DNA of 64,000 bases from Shinella zoogloeoides (GTDB lineage Bacteria; Pseudomonadota; Alphaproteobacteria; Rhizobiales; Rhizobiaceae): NCBI RefSeq assembly GCF_020883495.1, contig NZ_CP086610.1, positions 1,469,501-1,533,500 of the forward strand, read 5' to 3'. A program made the position numbers and the translations under genes. Below the pieces are notes generated by a model. It was given only the letters and a program-made list of their open reading frames with translations, did no database searches and was not told the origin of the DNA. Of the stretch, positions 35,749 to 46,585 are shown in pieces; position 1 is the stretch's first letter; each line of letters starts with the position of its first letter.

Positions 35749-35782
35749 AAACCCGCATCTGACGATGCGAGTTTTGTTTTTT
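35749..35782 (+). terminator. Rho-independent terminator after eno
   Basis: An 11-nt stem AAACCCGCATC / GATGCGAGTTT with one C-A mismatch, a 4-nt loop, then GTTTTTTG. Confidence 0.78.
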
Positions 35783-36168
35783 GAGGGATCGAAACGGCCC
35801 TTTTCAGGGATGTTCTCTGCCCTTTTTCCCATCCGGCCAAGCCGCCGCCACAGCCCCTTGAGGGCATGCGGCAAGAGATAAGACGACGACGGATGTGGGG
35901 GCCGCCGAGGGGCGGAGAGGGGCATCCATCGGGTAGCGCCATGCGCGGCGCGGTCGCTCTGTTCCGCTCTTTCTCCTCCGTCATATTCCCTTGGGGCGAA
36001 CCCGGGCGACCACGCCATGCGCGCCGCCTGTTCCTCTCCCAAGGGATCGCAGGCCGCGCCCCGCATCTCTATGCTCTACGCTTTTTCCTGCGCATTCCCA
36101 TCATGGTCAATGATCGGTTAACCCCTTGGTGCTAGTATCGAATTCGTATTGCGTATCAGGGCACGGAC
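35783..36168. other. 386-bp interval between eno terminator and ftsB without a clear gene
   Basis: GC-rich. Open frames exist on both strands (for example 35866-36135 plus and 35653-36066 minus), but their Arg/Pro-rich translations do not look like proteins. An 8-bp inverted repeat CCCTTGGG / CCCAAGGG (35988-35995, 36038-36045) could fold. The ftsB promoter should be near the right end, where the sequence is AT-richer (CAATGATCGGTTAACC). Confidence 0.55.
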
Positions 36169-36477
36169 ATGTGGACCAAACATCATAAGAAGCGGAAATT
36201 CGGCCGTCTGGCACTACCGGTAATTACGGTCGCATTCCTTTCCTACTTCGGGTATCATTCCGTCCATGGCGACTTAGGTCTGCGCGGAATGGAGGATTTC
36301 GAGCGACAGAGAGTGGAACGGCAGGCGCGTCTGGACGTGCTCGTGCGGCAGCGCCAGATCCTGGAAAAAGAGGTGGCTTTGATGAGTGACGGCTCGCTCG
36401 AGCGCGACATGCTCGACGAAAAAGCGCGCTCGTATCTCAACATGTCCCGGGCCGACGAAATCGTCATTTTCCACTGA
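36169..36477 (+). CDS. ftsB: Septum formation initiator family protein (FtsB/DivIC-like)
   Basis: 102 aa. It has a short basic cytoplasmic tail (MWTKHHKKRKFGR), one membrane segment (LALPVITVAFLSYFGYHSV) and a coiled coil (ERQRVERQARLDVLVRQRQILEKEVALM). The DivIC-type end is DMLDEKARSYLNMSRADEIVIF. It acts in the divisome with FtsL and FtsQ. The neighbours eno and pdhA on the two sides are conserved in the order. Confidence 0.93.
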   Translation: MWTKHHKKRKFGRLALPVITVAFLSYFGYHSVHGDLGLRGMEDFERQRVERQARLDVLVRQRQILEKEVALMSDGSLERDMLDEKARSYLNMSRADEIVIFH

Positions 36478-36483
36478 AAATAT

Positions 36484-36508
36484 CGATTAACTCAAATCTG
36501 GTTAATCG
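36484..36508. promoter_or_regulatory. Inverted repeat CGATTAA-N11-TTAATCG upstream of pdhA
   Basis: Perfect 8-bp arms CGATTAAC / GTTAATCG, about 120 bases before the pdhA ATG. It shares its 7-base arms with the eno repeat at 34392-34414. Confidence 0.5.
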
Positions 36509-36626
36509 TAAATCTTACTTAGTATTCAGTGGCTTGCGAAGAATATTAGCCATGCATTTATAGCATTGCTGCGCTGGGCTTTCTCCCCTATGGTTTTCGC
36601 CAAGAGGCAAACATAGGGAGGTACGA

Positions 36627-37673
36627 ATGGCTCCGCGCAAAAACGCGTCCACGTCCAGCCGCAAGCTTGCGGCAAAGCCTGCGAAGAAAGACTTCAACGG
36701 CGGCATCATCGCCGACTTCTCCAAGGAAGACGATCTGAAGGCCTATCGCGAGATGCTGTTCATCCGGCGTTTCGAGGAAAAGGCCGGCCAGCTCTACGGC
36801 ATGGGCTTCATCGGCGGCTTCTGTCACCTCTATATCGGCCAGGAAGCTGTCGTCGTCGGCATGCAGATGGCGCTGAAGGAAGGCGATCAGGTCATCACCG
36901 GCTATCGTGACCACGGCCACATGCTCGCCTGCGGCATGAATGCGCGCGGCGTGATGGCGGAACTGACCGGACGCCGGGGCGGCCTTTCCAAGGGCAAGGG
37001 CGGCTCCATGCACATGTTCTCCAAGGAGAAGCATTTCTATGGCGGCCACGGCATCGTCGGCGGCCAGGTGTCGCTCGGCACGGGCCTCGCCTTCGCCAAC
37101 CGCTACCGCGGCAACGACAACGTCTCGCTGACCTATTTCGGCGACGGTGCGGCCAACCAGGGCCAGGTCTACGAAAGCTTCAACATGGCCGCGCTCTGGA
37201 AGCTGCCGGTCATCTACATCATCGAGAACAACCGCTACGCCATGGGCACCGCCGTTTCGCGCGCCTCGGCCCAGACGGACTTCTCCCAGCGCGGCACCTC
37301 CTTCGGCATCCCGGGCTACCAGGTCGACGGCATGGACGTTCGCGCCGTGAAGGCGGCCGCTGACGAGGCTGTGGAACATTGCCGTTCCGGCAAGGGTCCG
37401 ATCATTCTCGAAATGCAGACCTATCGTTACCGCGGCCACTCCATGTCGGACCCGGCGAAGTATCGCTCGAAGGACGAAGTGCAGAAGATGCGCTCCGAGC
37501 ACGACCCGATCGAGCAGGTGCGCGCGCGCCTTCTCGAAAACGGCTGGGCCAGCGAAGACGATCTCAAGCAGATCGACAAGGACATCCGTGACGTCGTCGC
37601 CGACAGCGCCGATTTCGCGCAGGCCGATCCGGAGCCGGATGCATCCGAACTCTACACCGACATCCTGCTGTAA
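36627..37673 (+). CDS. pdhA: Pyruvate dehydrogenase E1 component, alpha subunit
   Basis: 348 aa. It decarboxylates pyruvate with thiamine diphosphate and acts with PdhB. The ThDP motif [20 protein letters not shown]...NN is present (GDG at residue 172 onward, ENNRYAMGT). [24 protein letters not shown] and the phosphorylation-loop-like [15 protein letters not shown] are family-typical. GGGAGGT precedes the ATG. It is the first gene of the pdhABC cluster. Confidence 0.97.
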   Translation: MAPRKNASTSSRKLAAKPAKKDFNGGIIADFSKEDDLKAYREMLFIRRFEEKAGQLYGMGFIGGFCHLYIGQEAVVVGMQMALKEGDQVITGYRDHGHMLACGMNARGVMAELTGRRGGLSKGKGGSMHMFSKEKHFYGGHGIVGGQVSLGTGLAFANRYRGNDNVSLTYFGDGAANQGQVYESFNMAALWKLPVIYIIENNRYAMGTAVSRASAQTDFSQRGTSFGIPGYQVDGMDVRAVKAAADEAVEHCRSGKGPIILEMQTYRYRGHSMSDPAKYRSKDEVQKMRSEHDPIEQVRARLLENGWASEDDLKQIDKDIRDVVADSADFAQADPEPDASELYTDILL

Positions 37674-37690
37674 TCCGGGGAGGGACACCA

Positions 37691-39061
37691 ATGCCAATCG
37701 AGATTCTTATGCCCGCCCTGTCTCCGACCATGGAGGAGGGCACGCTCTCCAAGTGGGTCAAGAACGAGGGTGACACCGTCAAGTCCGGCGACGTGATCGC
37801 CGAAATCGAAACCGACAAGGCGACGATGGAAGTCGAAGCCGTCGATGAAGGCGTGCTCGGCAAGATCCTGATCGCCGCCGGCACCGAGGGCGTCAAGGTC
37901 AACACCGCGATTGCCGTTCTGCTGCAGGATGGCGAAAGCGCCGATGCGGTCGCCGCACCTAAGGCCGCCGCTGCGGAAAAGCCGGCGGAAGCCGCCGCGC
38001 CTGCTCCGGCCGCTGCACCCGTTCCGGCCGCGCCGAAGGGCGAAGTCGCGTCCGATCCGGATATCCCGGCCGGCACCGAAATGGTCATGACGACGGTGCG
38101 CGAAGCGCTGCGCGACGCCATGGCGGAAGAAATGCGCCGTGACGCCGACGTCTTCGTCATGGGCGAGGAAGTGGCCGAATACCAGGGCGCCTACAAGATC
38201 ACGCAGGGTCTTCTGCAGGAATTCGGCGACCGCCGCGTCATCGATACGCCGATCACCGAACACGGCTTTGCCGGCCTCGGCGTCGGCGCGGCCATGACGG
38301 GTCTGAAGCCGGTCGTGGAGTTCATGACCTTCAACTTCGCCATGCAGGCGATCGACCACGTCATCAACTCCGCCGCCAAGACGCTCTACATGTCCGGCGG
38401 CCAGATGGGTGCTCCGATCGTCTTCCGCGGCCCGAACGGCGCGGCAGCCCGCGTCGCCGCCCAGCACTCGCAGTGCTATGCGGCATGGTACAGCCATGTT
38501 CCCGGCCTCAAGGTCGTCATGCCCTACACGGCAGCCGACGCCAAGGGCCTGCTCAAGGCCGCCATCCGCGATCCGAACCCGGTCATCTTCCTGGAAAACG
38601 AAATCCTCTACGGCCAGAGCTTCGAAGTGCCGAAGATGGACGATTTCGTGCTGCCGATCGGCAAGGCCCGCATTCACAAGAAGGGCAACGACGTCACCGT
38701 CGTCTCCTTCGGCATCGGCATGACCTATGCGCTGAAGGCGATCGCCGAACTCGAGAAGGACGGCATCGACGTCGAACTGATCGACTTGCGCACCATCCGC
38801 CCGATGGACCTGCCGACCGTCATCGAATCGGTCAAGAAGACCGGCCGCCTCGTCGTCGTGGAAGAGGGCTTCCCGCAGTCTTCCGTCGGCACCGAGATCG
38901 CGACCCGCGTCATGCAGCAGGCCTTCGATTATCTCGACGCGCCGATCCTGACGATTGCCGGCAAGGACGTTCCGATGCCCTACGCCGCCAATCTGGAAAA
39001 GCTGGCGCTTCCGAATGTCGGCGAAGTCGTCCAGGCGGTCAAAACCGTCTGCTACAAGTAA
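37691..39061 (+). CDS. pdhB: Pyruvate dehydrogenase E1 component, beta subunit with lipoyl domain
   Basis: 456 aa. Residues 1-78 form a lipoyl domain with the lipoylated Lys in [12 protein letters not shown]. An Ala/Pro linker follows (about 90-125), then the E1-beta transketolase-like domain ([31 protein letters not shown]). A lipoyl domain on E1-beta is a feature of alphaproteobacteria. It lies 17 bp after pdhA. The lipoyl domain is nearly identical in its core to that of pdhC next door, suggesting duplication. Confidence 0.97.
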   Translation: MPIEILMPALSPTMEEGTLSKWVKNEGDTVKSGDVIAEIETDKATMEVEAVDEGVLGKILIAAGTEGVKVNTAIAVLLQDGESADAVAAPKAAAAEKPAEAAAPAPAAAPVPAAPKGEVASDPDIPAGTEMVMTTVREALRDAMAEEMRRDADVFVMGEEVAEYQGAYKITQGLLQEFGDRRVIDTPITEHGFAGLGVGAAMTGLKPVVEFMTFNFAMQAIDHVINSAAKTLYMSGGQMGAPIVFRGPNGAAARVAAQHSQCYAAWYSHVPGLKVVMPYTAADAKGLLKAAIRDPNPVIFLENEILYGQSFEVPKMDDFVLPIGKARIHKKGNDVTVVSFGIGMTYALKAIAELEKDGIDVELIDLRTIRPMDLPTVIESVKKTGRLVVVEEGFPQSSVGTEIATRVMQQAFDYLDAPILTIAGKDVPMPYAANLEKLALPNVGEVVQAVKTVCYK

Positions 39062-39076
39062 GGGGAGGGTTGAGGT

Positions 39077-40420
39077 ATGCCGATCAACATTACGATGCCG
39101 GCCCTTTCGCCCACCATGGAAGAGGGCAATCTCGCCAAGTGGCTCGTCAAGGAAGGCGACACCGTGAAATCCGGTGACGTCATCGCCGAGATCGAGACCG
39201 ACAAGGCGACGATGGAAGTCGAAGCCGTCGACGAGGGCGTTGTCGCCAAGATCGTCGTGCCGGCCGGTACGGAAGGCGTGAAGGTCAACAGCCTGATCGC
39301 CATCCTCGCCGCCGATGGCGAAGACGTTGCTGCTGCCGCTGCCGGCGGTGGTAGCGCCGCCGCTCCGAAGGCGGAAGCGCCGAAGGAAGCCGAAAAGCCG
39401 GCTGCTGCTGCCGCAGCCCCGGCCGCCGCTGCGCCCGCGACGGCAACCGCCGCTGCCGGCCCGCGCGTCGGCAACGGTCTCTTCTCCTCGCCGCTCGCTC
39501 GCCGTATCGCCAAGGAAGCCGGGATCGACATTTCGGCCGTCGCCGGCTCCGGCCCGCATGGTCGCGTGGTCAAGAGCGACGTCGAGAAGGCCGTGGCCTC
39601 CGGCGGTGCCAAGCCCGCCGCTGCCGCAGCTCCGGCTGCCGCCGCCGCGTCCGCTGCTCCTGCTAGTGCGCCCAAGGGCATGTCGGAAGATGCCGTGCTC
39701 AAGCTCTTCGAGCCGGGTTCCTACGAGCTCGTGCCGCATGACGGCATGCGCAAGACCATCGCCAAGCGCCTGCAGGAATCCAAGCAGACGATCCCGCACT
39801 TCTACGTCTCGGTCGACGTCGAACTTGACGCGCTGCTCGCGCTGCGCGCCCAGCTCAACGGTTCCGCCCCGACGGACAAGGACGGCAAGCCGGGCTACAA
39901 GCTCTCGGTCAACGACATGGTGATCAAGGCCATGGCGCTCGCCCTGCGCGACGTGCCGGACGCCAACGTCTCCTGGACCGACAGCAACATGGTCAAGCAC
40001 AAGCACGCGGATGTCGGCGTCGCCGTTTCCATCCCGGGCGGCCTGATCACCCCGATCATCCGCAGCGCCGAGCTGAAGACCCTCTCCACCATCTCCAATG
40101 AGATGAAGGACCTCGGCAAGCGCGCCAAGGAACGCAAGCTGAAGCCCGAGGAATATCAGGGCGGTACGACTGCGGTCTCCAACATGGGCATGATGGGTGT
40201 GAAGAACTTCGCCGCCGTCGTGAACCCGCCGCATGCGACGATCCTGGCGGTCGGCGCGGGCGAGGAGCGGGTCGTGGTCAAGAAGGGCGAGATGGTCATC
40301 GTCAATGCGATGACCGTGACGCTCTCCACCGACCATCGCTGCGTCGATGGCGCGCTCGGAGCCGAGCTTCTCGGCGCCTTCAAGCGCTACATCGAGAACC
40401 CGATGGGGATGCTCGTCTGA
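39077..40420 (+). CDS. pdhC: Dihydrolipoamide acetyltransferase (E2 of pyruvate dehydrogenase)
   Basis: 447 aa. It has one lipoyl domain (Lys in [12 protein letters not shown]), an Ala/Pro linker, the subunit-binding domain ([20 protein letters not shown], about residues 135-170) and a second Ala-rich linker. The catalytic acyltransferase domain ends with the active-site motif [14 protein letters not shown]. It forms the core of the complex. It starts 15 bp after pdhB with GGGGAGGG as RBS region. Confidence 0.97.
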   Translation: MPINITMPALSPTMEEGNLAKWLVKEGDTVKSGDVIAEIETDKATMEVEAVDEGVVAKIVVPAGTEGVKVNSLIAILAADGEDVAAAAAGGGSAAAPKAEAPKEAEKPAAAAAAPAAAAPATATAAAGPRVGNGLFSSPLARRIAKEAGIDISAVAGSGPHGRVVKSDVEKAVASGGAKPAAAAAPAAAAASAAPASAPKGMSEDAVLKLFEPGSYELVPHDGMRKTIAKRLQESKQTIPHFYVSVDVELDALLALRAQLNGSAPTDKDGKPGYKLSVNDMVIKAMALALRDVPDANVSWTDSNMVKHKHADVGVAVSIPGGLITPIIRSAELKTLSTISNEMKDLGKRAKERKLKPEEYQGGTTAVSNMGMMGVKNFAAVVNPPHATILAVGAGEERVVVKKGEMVIVNAMTVTLSTDHRCVDGALGAELLGAFKRYIENPMGMLV

Positions 40421-40435
40421 TAGCGGGGTGCGGCC

Positions 40436-41077
40436 ATGAAAACGGTTCTCTGCTACGGTGACAGCCTGACCTGGGGCTACAACGCGGAAACGCTCGACCG
40501 ACACTCCTTCACGGATCGGTGGCCGAGCGTTCTCGCCAAGGCTCTGGGACCTGACGTCACCGTGATCGCGGAGGGACTCAATGGCCGCACCACCGCCTAT
40601 GACGATCATCTGGCGGATTGCGACCGCAACGGCGCGCGCATCCTGCCGACGATCCTGCACAGCCACGATCCGATCGATCTCGTGATCATCCTGCTGGGTG
40701 CCAACGACATGAAGCCGGCCATCTGCGGCACGGCCTTCGGTTCGGTGCAGGGCATGGAGCGGCTGGTGTCGCTGGTGCGCCACCACGCCTGGTCGTTCGG
40801 TGCGGAAGAGGGGCCGGAAGTGCTGCTCGTCTCGCCGCCGCCGCTGTGCGAAACCGCCAACACCGCCTTCGCGGCGATGTTTGCCGGCGGCGTGGAGCAA
40901 TCGGCCATGCTGGCGACGCTCTATGCGGACCTTGCGGACGAGACCGGCTGCGGTTTCTTCGATGCCGGCTCCGTTGCTGAAACGACGCCGCTCGACGGTG
41001 TGCATCTCGATGCGGCCAATACGCGGGCGATCGGCAAGGGTCTGGAGCCGGTCGTGCGCATGATGCTCGGACTCTAA
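40436..41077 (+). CDS. SGNH/GDSL-family hydrolase (arylesterase-like)
   Basis: 213 aa. The SGNH blocks are clear: block I CYGDSLTWGY (Ser), block II Gly in EGLNGRTTAYDD, block III ILLGANDMK (Asn) and block V DGVHLDAANT (Asp and His). No signal peptide is seen, so it is cytoplasmic. It lies 15 bp after pdhC and before lpd and is probably co-transcribed. The substrate is an ester or thioester of unknown kind; the pdh location is conserved in rhizobia but gives no clear role. Confidence 0.88.
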   Translation: MKTVLCYGDSLTWGYNAETLDRHSFTDRWPSVLAKALGPDVTVIAEGLNGRTTAYDDHLADCDRNGARILPTILHSHDPIDLVIILLGANDMKPAICGTAFGSVQGMERLVSLVRHHAWSFGAEEGPEVLLVSPPPLCETANTAFAAMFAGGVEQSAMLATLYADLADETGCGFFDAGSVAETTPLDGVHLDAANTRAIGKGLEPVVRMMLGL

Positions 41078-41135
41078 ACATATAGGACAAGACGCGGCGC
41101 TTCGTTCCCGCGCAACAAGTGAGGCAGGAAACGAC

Positions 41136-42581
41136 ATGGCTCAATCCTACGACGTCATCGTAATCGGTTCGGGTCCGGGCGGCTATATCGCCGCGATCCG
41201 CGCGGCGCAGCTCGGCCTGAAGACGGCCATCGTGGAGCGCGAGCACCTCGCCGGCATCTGCTCCAACTGGGGCTGCATTCCCACCAAGGCGCTGCTGCGC
41301 TCGGCGGAAATCTTCCATTACGCCCAGCATCCGGGCGATTACGGCATCAAGGTCGAAGGCTCGGTCACGCCGGACCTGAAGGCCATCGTCGCCCGCTCGC
41401 GCGGCATCGCCCAGCGCATGAACGGCGGCGTCGGCTTCCTGATGAAGAAGAACAAGGTCGACATCATCTGGGGCGAGGCCAAGGTCACCAAGCCCGGCGA
41501 GATCGTCGTCTCCAAGACGACCAAGGCGATCCAGCAGCCGCAGGCGCCGGTTCCGAAGAACGTCCTTCCTGAAGGCACCTACACGGCCAAGCACATCGTC
41601 ATCGCCACCGGCGCACGCCCCCGCGCGCTGCCGGGCATCGAGCCGGACGGCAAGCTGATCTGGACCTATTTCGAGGCGATGAAGCCGGAAGAAATGCCGA
41701 AGTCCCTGCTCGTCATGGGTTCGGGCGCCATCGGCATCGAGTTCGCTTCTTTCTATCGCACGCTCGGCGTCGATGTGACGGTCGTTGAGGTGATGAAGTC
41801 CGTCATGCCGGTCGAGGACGTCGAAATCTCGGCGCTCGCCAAGAAGCAGTTCGAAAAGCAGGGCATGAAGATCCATCTGGAGGCCAAGGTCGCCAAGGTG
41901 GAGAAGGGCGCCAACTCCATCACCGCCCATGTCGAGATGAAGGACGGCAAGATCGAGAAGATCACCGCCGACCGCATGATCTCCGCCGTCGGCGTGCAGG
42001 CCAATATCGAGAATATCGGCCTTGAGGCGATCGGCGTGAAGACCGACCGCGGTTTCATCGCCATCGACGGCTACGGCAAGACCAACGTTCCCGGCATCTA
42101 CGCCATCGGCGACGTCGCCGGCCCGCCGATGCTGGCCCACAAGGCCGAGCACGAAGCCGTCATCTGCATCGAGAAGATCGCCGGCCTGCCGAACGTGCAT
42201 CCGATGGACAAGTCCAAGATCCCGGGTTGCACCTATTGTCACCCGCAGGTCGCCTCCGTGGGGCTCACGGAAGCCAAGGCCAAGGAACAGGGCCGCGACA
42301 TCCGCGTCGGCCGCTTCACCTTCGCCGGCAACGGCAAGGCCGTGGCGCTGGGCGAGGACCAGGGCATGGTCAAGACGATCTTCGACAAGAAGACCGGCGA
42401 ACTGCTCGGCGCGCATATGGTGGGCGCGGAAGTGACCGAGATGATCCAGGGCTTCGTCGTCGCCATGAACCTCGAAACGACCGAGGAAGAGCTGATGCAC
42501 ACGATCTTCCCGCATCCGACCATCTCTGAAACCATGAAGGAAAGCGTTCTCGACGCCTATGGGCGTGCACTGAACGCTTGA
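41136..42581 (+). CDS. lpd: Dihydrolipoamide dehydrogenase (E3)
   Basis: 481 aa. It reoxidises dihydrolipoamide with NAD. The FAD motif is IVIGSGPGGYIAAIRAAQLG, and the redox disulfide is CSNWGC in GICSNWGCIPTKALLRS. The NAD domain has LVMGSGAIGIEFASFY, and the interface motif at the C-terminus is HTIFPHPTISETMKE with the catalytic His-Glu. GAGGCAGGAAACGAC precedes the ATG. Sits at the end of the pdh cluster and is followed by a terminator. Confidence 0.97.
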   Translation: MAQSYDVIVIGSGPGGYIAAIRAAQLGLKTAIVEREHLAGICSNWGCIPTKALLRSAEIFHYAQHPGDYGIKVEGSVTPDLKAIVARSRGIAQRMNGGVGFLMKKNKVDIIWGEAKVTKPGEIVVSKTTKAIQQPQAPVPKNVLPEGTYTAKHIVIATGARPRALPGIEPDGKLIWTYFEAMKPEEMPKSLLVMGSGAIGIEFASFYRTLGVDVTVVEVMKSVMPVEDVEISALAKKQFEKQGMKIHLEAKVAKVEKGANSITAHVEMKDGKIEKITADRMISAVGVQANIENIGLEAIGVKTDRGFIAIDGYGKTNVPGIYAIGDVAGPPMLAHKAEHEAVICIEKIAGLPNVHPMDKSKIPGCTYCHPQVASVGLTEAKAKEQGRDIRVGRFTFAGNGKAVALGEDQGMVKTIFDKKTGELLGAHMVGAEVTEMIQGFVVAMNLETTEEELMHTIFPHPTISETMKESVLDAYGRALNA

Positions 42582-42590
42582 ACGTGCTAA

Positions 42591-42624
42591 AGCCCGCCTC
42601 CACATGAGGCGGGCTCAATTTTTT
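42591..42624 (+). terminator. Rho-independent terminator after lpd
   Basis: Perfect 10-bp stem AGCCCGCCTC / GAGGCGGGCT, loop CACAT, then CAATTTTTTG. Confidence 0.88.
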
Positions 42625-42668
42625 GGGCCGTAAGACGGGCGGAAAAGCCTGCTAGGAAGTGGATAGAC

Positions 42669-43646
42669 ATGGTCACCATTCTCGACCGCACCAATCCTGA
42701 CCCGAACGCCCCGCGCGCTCGCCACCCGGAAAAGGCCCACCGGCCGGATACCGAGGTGCTGCGCAAGCCGGAATGGATCCGCGTCAAGGCGCCGGTCTCC
42801 AAGGGCTATCAGGAAACGCGCGACCTCGTGCGCAGCCACAAGCTGGTTACGGTCTGCGAGGAAGCGGGCTGCCCGAATATCGGCGAGTGCTGGGACAAGA
42901 AGCACGCGACCTTCATGATCATGGGCGAGATCTGTACCCGCGCCTGCGCCTTCTGCAACGTGGCGACGGGCAAGCCCAATGCGCTCGACATGGAGGAGCC
43001 GGAAAACGTTGCCAAGGCCGTCAAGCAGATGGGCCTGTCGCATGTCGTCATCACCTCGGTGGACCGCGACGACCTGGAAGACGGCGGCGCCGAGCATTTC
43101 GAGAAGGTGATCTGGGCAATCCGCGCGGCTTCCCCGCTGACGACCATCGAAATCCTGACGCCGGACTTCCTCAAGAAGCCGGGTGCGCTGGAACGTGTCG
43201 TCGCCGCCAAGCCCGACGTCTTCAACCACAATATGGAAACCGTTCCGGGCAACTACCTCACGGTTCGCCCCGGCGCGCGCTATTTCCATTCCGTCCGCCT
43301 GCTTCAGCGCGTGAAGGAACTGGACCCGACCATGTTCACCAAGTCGGGCATCATGGTGGGCCTCGGCGAGGAGCGCAACGAAGTGCTTCAGCTCATGGAC
43401 GACCTGCGCACCGCCGACGTCGACTTCCTGACCATCGGCCAGTATCTCCAGCCGACGCGCAAGCACCACAAGGTCGACCGCTTCGTGACGCCGGACGAGT
43501 TCAAGTCCTACGAGACCGTCGCCTATACCAAGGGCTTCCTGATGGTCTCCTCCAGCCCGCTGACGCGCTCCTCGCACCATGCCGGCGACGACTTCGCCCG
43601 CCTGCGCGCCGCCCGCGAGAAAAAACTTCTCGCCGCCGCGGAATAG
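42669..43646 (+). CDS. lipA: Lipoyl synthase
   Basis: 325 aa, a radical SAM enzyme that inserts sulfur into octanoyl-proteins. The auxiliary cluster motif is [13 protein letters not shown], the radical SAM motif [10 protein letters not shown], and the C-terminal RSSYHA-type Ser is in LTRSSHHAG. The location next to the lipoylated PDH genes fits its role of making the lipoyl cofactor of PdhB and PdhC. Confidence 0.97.
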   Translation: MVTILDRTNPDPNAPRARHPEKAHRPDTEVLRKPEWIRVKAPVSKGYQETRDLVRSHKLVTVCEEAGCPNIGECWDKKHATFMIMGEICTRACAFCNVATGKPNALDMEEPENVAKAVKQMGLSHVVITSVDRDDLEDGGAEHFEKVIWAIRAASPLTTIEILTPDFLKKPGALERVVAAKPDVFNHNMETVPGNYLTVRPGARYFHSVRLLQRVKELDPTMFTKSGIMVGLGEERNEVLQLMDDLRTADVDFLTIGQYLQPTRKHHKVDRFVTPDEFKSYETVAYTKGFLMVSSSPLTRSSHHAGDDFARLRAAREKKLLAAAE

Positions 43647-43670
43647 ACTTTTCCGCCCGCCTCCTTTAAG

Positions 43671-43701
43671 CCCCGCCGTCCTGCAGGACGGCGGGGTTTT
43701 T
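43671..43701 (+). terminator. Rho-independent terminator after lipA
   Basis: Perfect 11-bp stem CCCCGCCGTCC / GGACGGCGGGG, loop TGCA, then TTTTT. Confidence 0.92.
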
Positions 43702-43716
43702 CATTTTGGAGGGGCG

Positions 43717-44277
43717 ATGAATATCACCATGGCGGATGCGGCAGAGCACCTGAAGACCGCGGAGCGTGTGCTGGTGATCGGCTGCTCCGGTAGCGGCAAG
43801 AGCACGCTTGCCCGCAAGCTCGCCGACCGGCTCGGCTTGCCTTACGTCTCGATGGATCGTGAAATCTTCTGGCTGCCGGGCTGGCAGTCGCGGCCGCGCG
43901 CGGAGGCACTGGCGCGTCTGGAGGCGGTCGTTGCCGACGAACGCTGGATCATCGACGGCACCAGTCCCGGCACTTTGCCGCTGCGCCTGCCGCGCACCCA
44001 TCTCGTGCTCTGGCTTCGCCCGCCGCGCTACATGTCACTGTATGGTGTGATTTCCCGCTGGCTGCGCTATCGCGGGCGCTCGCGGCCGGAAATGGCGGAC
44101 GATTGCCCGGAGAAGATCGACCGCGAATTCCTCACCTATGTCTGGAATTTCGAAAAGACGGAAAGCCCGGAACTCGAGGAGAATCTTGCGGCATTTGGAC
44201 CCGGCGTGCCGGTTTGCGTGTTGAAATCGCGGCGGGAGAACGACCGGCTACTTGCAAGACTTGCCGCGGTTCATTAG
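43717..44277 (+). CDS. P-loop NTPase of the FlaR/adenylate-kinase-like group
   Basis: 186 aa. Walker A is IGCSGSGKSTLARKLADRLG. The following YVSMDREIFWLPGW and DERWIIDGT match the topology-modulation/FlaR-like proteins, a group of small kinase-like NTPases of unknown substrate. TTTTGGAGGGGCG precedes ATG 43717. The frame is open upstream through the lipA end and terminator, but that part is not coding. It lies 9 bp before the coq10-like gene. Confidence 0.8.
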   Translation: MNITMADAAEHLKTAERVLVIGCSGSGKSTLARKLADRLGLPYVSMDREIFWLPGWQSRPRAEALARLEAVVADERWIIDGTSPGTLPLRLPRTHLVLWLRPPRYMSLYGVISRWLRYRGRSRPEMADDCPEKIDREFLTYVWNFEKTESPELEENLAAFGPGVPVCVLKSRRENDRLLARLAAVH

Positions 44278-44286
44278 CTCTCGGCC

Positions 44287-44745
44287 ATGCCCCAGTTCGA
44301 AACCCGCAGGCCCGTTCCCCATACGCCAGACCAGATGTTCGATCTCGTCGCCGATGTCGAACGCTACCCGCAATTCCTGCCGCTCTGCGAGGGGCTGGCG
44401 ATCCGCTCGCGCAAGGAGCGCGACGGCAAGGAGCTGCTGATCGCGGACATGACGGTGGGCTACAAGGCCATCCGCGAAACCTTCACGACGCAGGTGCTGC
44501 TGAACCGGGCCGAGCGGGCCATCGATGTGAAATATATCGATGGGCCGTTCCGCTATCTCGACAACCGCTGGCGCTTCGAGCCGACGCCGGACGGCGGCTG
44601 CTCGGTGCATTTCTTCATCGACTACGAGTTCAAGAGCCGCATTCTCGGCGCGCTGATGGGCTCGATGTTCGACCGCGCCTTCCGCATGTTCACGGAAGCC
44701 TTCGAAAAGCGTGCGGCGGCGATCTATAGCGGCTCAGTCGGCTGA
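44287..44745 (+). CDS. Coq10/RatA-like START-domain protein
   Basis: 152 aa. A SRPBCC/START fold typical of Coq10 and RatA: MPQFETRRPVPHTPDQMFDLVADVERYPQFLPLC, then FKSRILGALMGSMFDRAFRMFTEAFEKRA at the end. Mitochondrial Coq10 binds ubiquinone, and E. coli RatA blocks 70S formation. In alphaproteobacteria the ubiquinone role is more likely. It overlaps the convergent pncC gene by 12 bp. Confidence 0.88.
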   Translation: MPQFETRRPVPHTPDQMFDLVADVERYPQFLPLCEGLAIRSRKERDGKELLIADMTVGYKAIRETFTTQVLLNRAERAIDVKYIDGPFRYLDNRWRFEPTPDGGCSVHFFIDYEFKSRILGALMGSMFDRAFRMFTEAFEKRAAAIYSGSVG

Positions 44746-45231
44746 TATCTCCACCAGCATTTCCAGCGCCGTGCGCACGGTAGCAAGCCGCACGGCGCTG
44801 CGGCCGATATCGCCGTAGCGCATTTCGCGGTGAATGCTCTTGCCGTCTTTTCGGGCGGCAAGATGAACGAGGCCGACAGGTTTTTCCTCCGAGCCGCCGC
44901 CGGGGCCGGCAATGCCCGTGACGGCGACGGAGATGTTGGCGCCGGAATTTCCGATGGCGCCTTCCGCCATTTCCAGGGCGACCTCGCGGGAGACCGCGCC
45001 ATGGGCCTTCAGCGTCGCATTGGCAACGCCGATCATTTCCCGCTTCGCCTCGTTGGAATAGGTGACGAAGCCGCGGTCGAAGACCAGCGAGGAGCCGGCA
45101 ATCTCGGTGATGACGCCGGCGATCAGCCCCGCGGTGCAGGATTCGGCGGTGGCGATCATCAGCTTGCGCTCGGTGAAATCGGCGACGATGCGGCGCGCGG
45201 CATCCTCGATATCGTCTGGCCAGATGCTCAT
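44734..45231 (-). CDS. pncC: Nicotinamide-nucleotide amidase (CinA C-terminal domain type)
   Basis: 165 aa. It is the stand-alone CinA_C domain. Seen are [38 protein letters not shown], where the Ser of the first motif is catalytic in PncC enzymes, and [19 protein letters not shown]. It deamidates NMN to NaMN in NAD recycling. The ATG at 45231 overlaps the ispDF stop by 4 bases, so they are one transcript. Confidence 0.9.
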   Translation of the reverse strand: MSIWPDDIEDAARRIVADFTERKLMIATAESCTAGLIAGVITEIAGSSLVFDRGFVTYSNEAKREMIGVANATLKAHGAVSREVALEMAEGAIGNSGANISVAVTGIAGPGGGSEEKPVGLVHLAARKDGKSIHREMRYGDIGRSAVRLATVRTALEMLVEISAD

Positions 45232-46439
45232 GCGTCGGTCCCCCTGTAGACGACGGTTGCGGTGGCGATGGCGGCGATGCCCTCGCGCCGGCCGATGAAG
45301 CCGATCTTCTCGTTCGTCGTTGCCTTCACCGAGCAGCGGTCGATGGAAATGCCGAGGAAATCGGCAAGGTTCTGGCGCATCGCATCGCGGTGCGGCCCGA
45401 CCTTCGGCGCTTCGGCGATGAGCGACACGTCGGCATTCATGATCGTGCCGCCCCTGGCGCGCACGATGCCGGCGGCATGCTCGAGGAAGATGCGCGAGGC
45501 CGCGCCCTTCCACTGCGGATCGGACGGCGGGAAATGATCGCCGATATCGCCCGCGCCGCAGGTGGCGAGCAGGGCGTCCGTCAGGGCATGCAGGGCGACG
45601 TCGGCGTCGGAATGGCCGGAGAGCTTCTGGTCATGCGGGATGAAGAGGCCGCAGAGCGTAACGCCGTCGCCCTCCACGAGCTGGTGCACGTCGTAGCCGT
45701 TGCCGGTGCGCACGTCGGGCAATCCGTGGGAAAGGCGCTGGTCGGCCATGGCGATATCCTTCTGCAGCGTAAGCTTGACGTTACCGGCGCCGCCTTCGAC
45801 GAGGTGTACGCGCACGCCGGCCCATTCGGCAATCGAGGCGTCGTCGGTGAAATCCGTGCGGCCGGAGGCGGCCGCGCGGCGATGGGCTTCCAGAATGGTC
45901 GGGAAGTGGAAGGACTGCGGCGTCTGCGCGGCGAAGAGGCCGGAGCGCGAGACGGTTTCCGCGACATTGCCGTTGGCGTCCGCCCGCTTCAGCGTATCGG
46001 CGACGGCAATGGCCGGTAGCACGGCGCGCGCGCCGTGCTGGAAGGCGGTCAGCGTGCGCTCGAGGATGGCCGGCTCGACGAAGGGGCGCACGGCATCTTG
46101 AATGAGAACGTGGCTGACAGCATCCGCGGCCAGCACGTCGAGGCCGGCGAGGACGGATTGCTGGCGCGTCGGTCCACCGTGAACGACGGTGAGCCGGTCG
46201 CCGGCGGGCAGGGCGGCGGCGCGGGCGGTCTCGAACAGCGCTTCGTCATCGGGATGTATCACCACGACGATACGCCGGGCGTGCGGCCAGTTGACGAAGA
46301 GGTCCAGCGTATGGGAGATGACCGGCCTTCCGCCGATGCGGCGGTACTGTTTTGGGCCTTCGGCATGGCTGCCGGCCCGTTCGCCCCGACCGGCGGCAAC
46401 GATCACAACACCGCAGGAAAACGCATTTTCCGCCTGCAT
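45228..46439 (-). CDS. ispDF: Bifunctional IspD/IspF of the MEP isoprenoid pathway
   Basis: 403 aa. The N-terminal IspD domain (about 1-230) makes CDP-methylerythritol: [12 protein letters not shown] nucleotide loop and PKQYRRIGG, with LIQDAVRPF. The C-terminal IspF domain (about 240-400) makes the cyclic diphosphate: [11 protein letters not shown] (D-x-H Zn ligands), [19 protein letters not shown] and the end IATATVVY. The fused form is typical of Rhizobiales. GGGAGG lies upstream of the ATG, at rather long spacing. It is divergent from dusB. Confidence 0.97.
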   Translation of the reverse strand: MQAENAFSCGVVIVAAGRGERAGSHAEGPKQYRRIGGRPVISHTLDLFVNWPHARRIVVVIHPDDEALFETARAAALPAGDRLTVVHGGPTRQQSVLAGLDVLAADAVSHVLIQDAVRPFVEPAILERTLTAFQHGARAVLPAIAVADTLKRADANGNVAETVSRSGLFAAQTPQSFHFPTILEAHRRAAASGRTDFTDDASIAEWAGVRVHLVEGGAGNVKLTLQKDIAMADQRLSHGLPDVRTGNGYDVHQLVEGDGVTLCGLFIPHDQKLSGHSDADVALHALTDALLATCGAGDIGDHFPPSDPQWKGAASRIFLEHAAGIVRARGGTIMNADVSLIAEAPKVGPHRDAMRQNLADFLGISIDRCSVKATTNEKIGFIGRREGIAAIATATVVYRGTDA

Positions 46440-46585
46440 TTCGGTCCATTGCCTCCCGTTTCAAAGCGTTTTGAGGTGGTTTAGCCGGAAGGGGAGCGCA
46501 ATTCCAGCGCTTCACGGAAAAATGCCGGATCGCAGGATTGCGGCTTGGCAAGAACGGCAACAATGTCTAAAAATAGTGCAAGGAA

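Noticed and set aside
37652..41137. Long minus-strand ORF of 1161 codons opposite pdhB/pdhC
   Set aside because: It is antisense to clearly conserved enzymes; its His/Arg/Asp-rich translation is typical of a GC-rich shadow frame.
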